Source: Methylococcaceae bacterium
Lineage (GTDB): Bacteria > Pseudomonadota > Gammaproteobacteria > Methylococcales > Methylomonadaceae
DNA length: 64,000 bases
Assembly (NCBI GenBank): GCA_006844705.1
Contig: SPJS01000064.1
Coordinates: forward strand, 62,001 to 126,000
Direction of reading: 5' to 3'
The notes under the pieces were generated by a model. That model ran no database searches and was not told where the DNA came from. It was given only the letters and a program-made list of their open reading frames with translations. This document shows positions 62,544-64,000 of this stretch, piece after piece. Within the stretch, counting starts at the first letter, position 1. Each line of letters begins with the position of its first letter. The translations under genes were made by a program, and so were the position numbers.

Positions 62544-64000
62544 ATGTTCATCCTTCACAGCTCTAATAAAACGGAAAACCTGCTGGAACATTTACAGGCA
62601 GTGTTAGCCGCATCACCTCTGCATTCTCCATTCGACAAAGAAGTTTTTCTGATTCAAAGCCAGGGAATGGAGCGTTGGTTGTCTCAGCAGTTGGCCTTGC
62701 GATTTAAGGTGTGGGGCAATTTCGAGTTTTTGTTTCCGGGGCGGTTTTTTAGCGAGATTGCAGCCAGTCTGGGTGAGGTGGCGGTATCCGGTGCTTTTGA
62801 CCGTGATGTCATGTTGTGGCGTCTGGAGGCGCAGTTGCGTCAAACGGATGATGCAGCGCTCAAGGTGTTGGCCCAATATATTAGCGGGGAAAACAGCGGC
62901 CTGAAGCGTTTTCAGCTGGCCCGCCAATTGGCGCAGGTGTTTGATCAATATCAAATCATGCGACCGGATATGTTGTCTCTCTGGCTACAAGGGGAGGAAA
63001 TATATCAAGCGCCGGTTGAAAAATGGCAGCAAATTTTGTGGCAACGCATAATCAAGGCCTCTGAAGAACCGCATCGTGCAGCTTTGTGGTTGCAATTGAT
63101 CGAGAAGATGGATGCCGCCGAGTCCGGGGCATACACACAGCAGTTGCCTGAACGCATTTCAATTTTTGGGATTAACAGCATGCCGCCTCTGTTTCTGGCT
63201 TTTTTGCAGGCCATGGCCAGGCATTGTGATGTGCATTTTTATTTATTGAATCCGGTGCAGGTGTATTGGGGGGATGTCCCCAGGAAAAAACTGCAGGCAA
63301 AGCTGCAGGCATTTGATGGTCATCCTTTGCTGGTGACGCTGGGACAGCAAGGCCGCGAGTTTCAGCAGTTGTTGCTGGATCAGGCGCAATTTGAACTGGA
63401 ACTGGACAGCTTTGAGGCAGCAGCTGCGCAAAACAACGTGCAGCAACTGCAAAATGATATTCTCAATAACCTTACCCCACAGACGGCCCTGACGCCTGAT
63501 AACAGCATCAGCATTCATGCCTGTCATTCACGGCTGCGCGAAGTGCAGGTGGTCAGGCAACAAGTGTTGGCGGCGCTGGAGCGGGATGATGCCCTGGAAC
63601 TGCGCGATATTGTCGTGATGGCTCCGGATATCCAGCAATATGCACCATTCATTGCGGCTGAATTCAGCGATATTCAACATACCGTTGCCGATCGTAGCCT
63701 GCGGTTAAGCAATGCCTTGCTGGATATGTTTATCAATTTTCTGCAGCTCAGCCAGAGCCGTTTTGGCTGGCAAAGCGTAATGCAGATTCTGGAGCACCCC
63801 TGTGTTTACCGGCAGTTTAATTTGCATGATGACGATATTGGGTTGATCCGTTTCTGGGTGGATGACCTGAATGTGCGCTGGGGACGAGATGCTGAACACA
63901 AACAACAACTTGGCTTGCCCGCGGTGGAGGGAAATACCTGGCAGGCGGCATTGGACCGCTTGTTTATGGGCTATGCCTGCGCTGGCGATGAGATGTTTAT
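62544..64000 (+). CDS. recC: Exodeoxyribonuclease V subunit RecC (3' truncated by window)
   Basis: The frame is open from ATG 62544 to the window end (485 codons seen of about 1100 expected). It begins MFILHSSNKTENLLEHL and contains EVFLIQSQGMERWLSQQLA, FEFLFPGRFF, FQLARQLAQVFDQYQIMRPDML and ISIFGINSMPPLFLAFLQAMA, all typical of RecC. RecC recognises Chi and splits DNA strands in the RecBCD complex. recB and recD presumably follow outside the window. A 9-bp inverted repeat (62517-62525 and 62556-62564) brackets the start codon. Confidence 0.95.
   Translation, partial: MFILHSSNKTENLLEHLQAVLAASPLHSPFDKEVFLIQSQGMERWLSQQLALRFKVWGNFEFLFPGRFFSEIAASLGEVAVSGAFDRDVMLWRLEAQLRQTDDAALKVLAQYISGENSGLKRFQLARQLAQVFDQYQIMRPDMLSLWLQGEEIYQAPVEKWQQILWQRIIKASEEPHRAALWLQLIEKMDAAESGAYTQQLPERISIFGINSMPPLFLAFLQAMARHCDVHFYLLNPVQVYWGDVPRKKLQAKLQAFDGHPLLVTLGQQGREFQQLLLDQAQFELELDSFEAAAAQNNVQQLQNDILNNLTPQTALTPDNSISIHACHSRLREVQVVRQQVLAALERDDALELRDIVVMAPDIQQYAPFIAAEFSDIQHTVADRSLRLSNALLDMFINFLQLSQSRFGWQSVMQILEHPCVYRQFNLHDDDIGLIRFWVDDLNVRWGRDAEHKQQLGLPAVEGNTWQAALDRLFMGYACAGDEMF

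Noticed and set aside
1..64000. CRISPR array, prophage, toxin-antitoxin or restriction system
   Set aside because: No regularly spaced repeats, integrase, phage structural genes, short overlapping toxin pairs or methylase/endonuclease genes were seen on either strand.

Overview
The window is a chromosomal segment of a non-enteric gammaproteobacterium. The evidence is the set of housekeeping clusters: tatC, folM/folK/folB, the rpsU-yqeY-dnaG-rpoD macromolecular synthesis operon, metK-ahcY, a hisBHAFI operon and recC. AhcY (rather than LuxS/Pfs), BtuM, long PstC/PstA permeases and VPLP-type C-terminal sorting signals recall methylotroph, sulfur-oxidiser or Pseudomonas-like lineages, but no gene here fixes the genus. 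Most genes are near 45% GC by eye. There is one GC-rich block (about 4.1-9.3 kb) and one very AT-rich gene (about 27-28 kb). No prophage, CRISPR array, rRNA or intact insertion sequence was seen.

Layout. 0-3 kb: tatC (cut by the left edge), folM-type pteridine reductase, folK, folB, plsY. 3-9.3 kb: a three-gene redox operon (GltD-like iron-sulfur flavoprotein, pyruvate:ferredoxin oxidoreductase NifJ, dihydroorotate-dehydrogenase-like protein). 9.6-15.7 kb: a membrane protein plus a secreted HExxH protease, then a TonB receptor / YfiR-like / GGDEF-EAL operon that looks like an envelope-to-c-di-GMP signalling chain. 15.7-25.7 kb: tsaD, the macromolecular synthesis operon, tRNA-Ile2, metK, ahcY, rsmE and a CPBP protease. 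25.7-32.4 kb: yajQ, a lipoprotein, an acyltransferase, cca, a TauE/SafE exporter, a DUF2380 protein and a diguanylate cyclase.

32.4-44.9 kb is a phosphate-starvation cluster: secreted glycerophosphodiesterase, YdcF-like protein, a cold-shock protein, a small membrane protein, a PAP2 phosphatase coupled to a MJ1255/VC2487-type glycosyltransferase, then pstS, pstC, pstA, pstB and phoU. PhoB-box-like 11-bp periodic TGTCAT repeats precede several of these genes. Phosphate scavenging, high-affinity uptake and probably membrane lipid or surface glycan remodelling appear to be encoded together.

45.9-50.6 kb (minus strand) is a cobalamin locus: a cobalamin riboswitch, a BtuB-like TonB receptor, two proteins with VPLP-type C-terminal anchors (one DUF4465) and a solitary BtuM-type transporter with cysteine at residue 80. 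50.8-56.3 kb: DUF2750, YchJ, hisI-F-A-H-B, DUF1499 and DUF523 proteins. 56.4-62.5 kb: a di-haem cytochrome c lipoprotein paired with a catalase-like protein, two tandem paralogous membrane proteins separated by an IS5-type MITE, and an FkbM methyltransferase. recC begins at 62544 and runs off the right edge.
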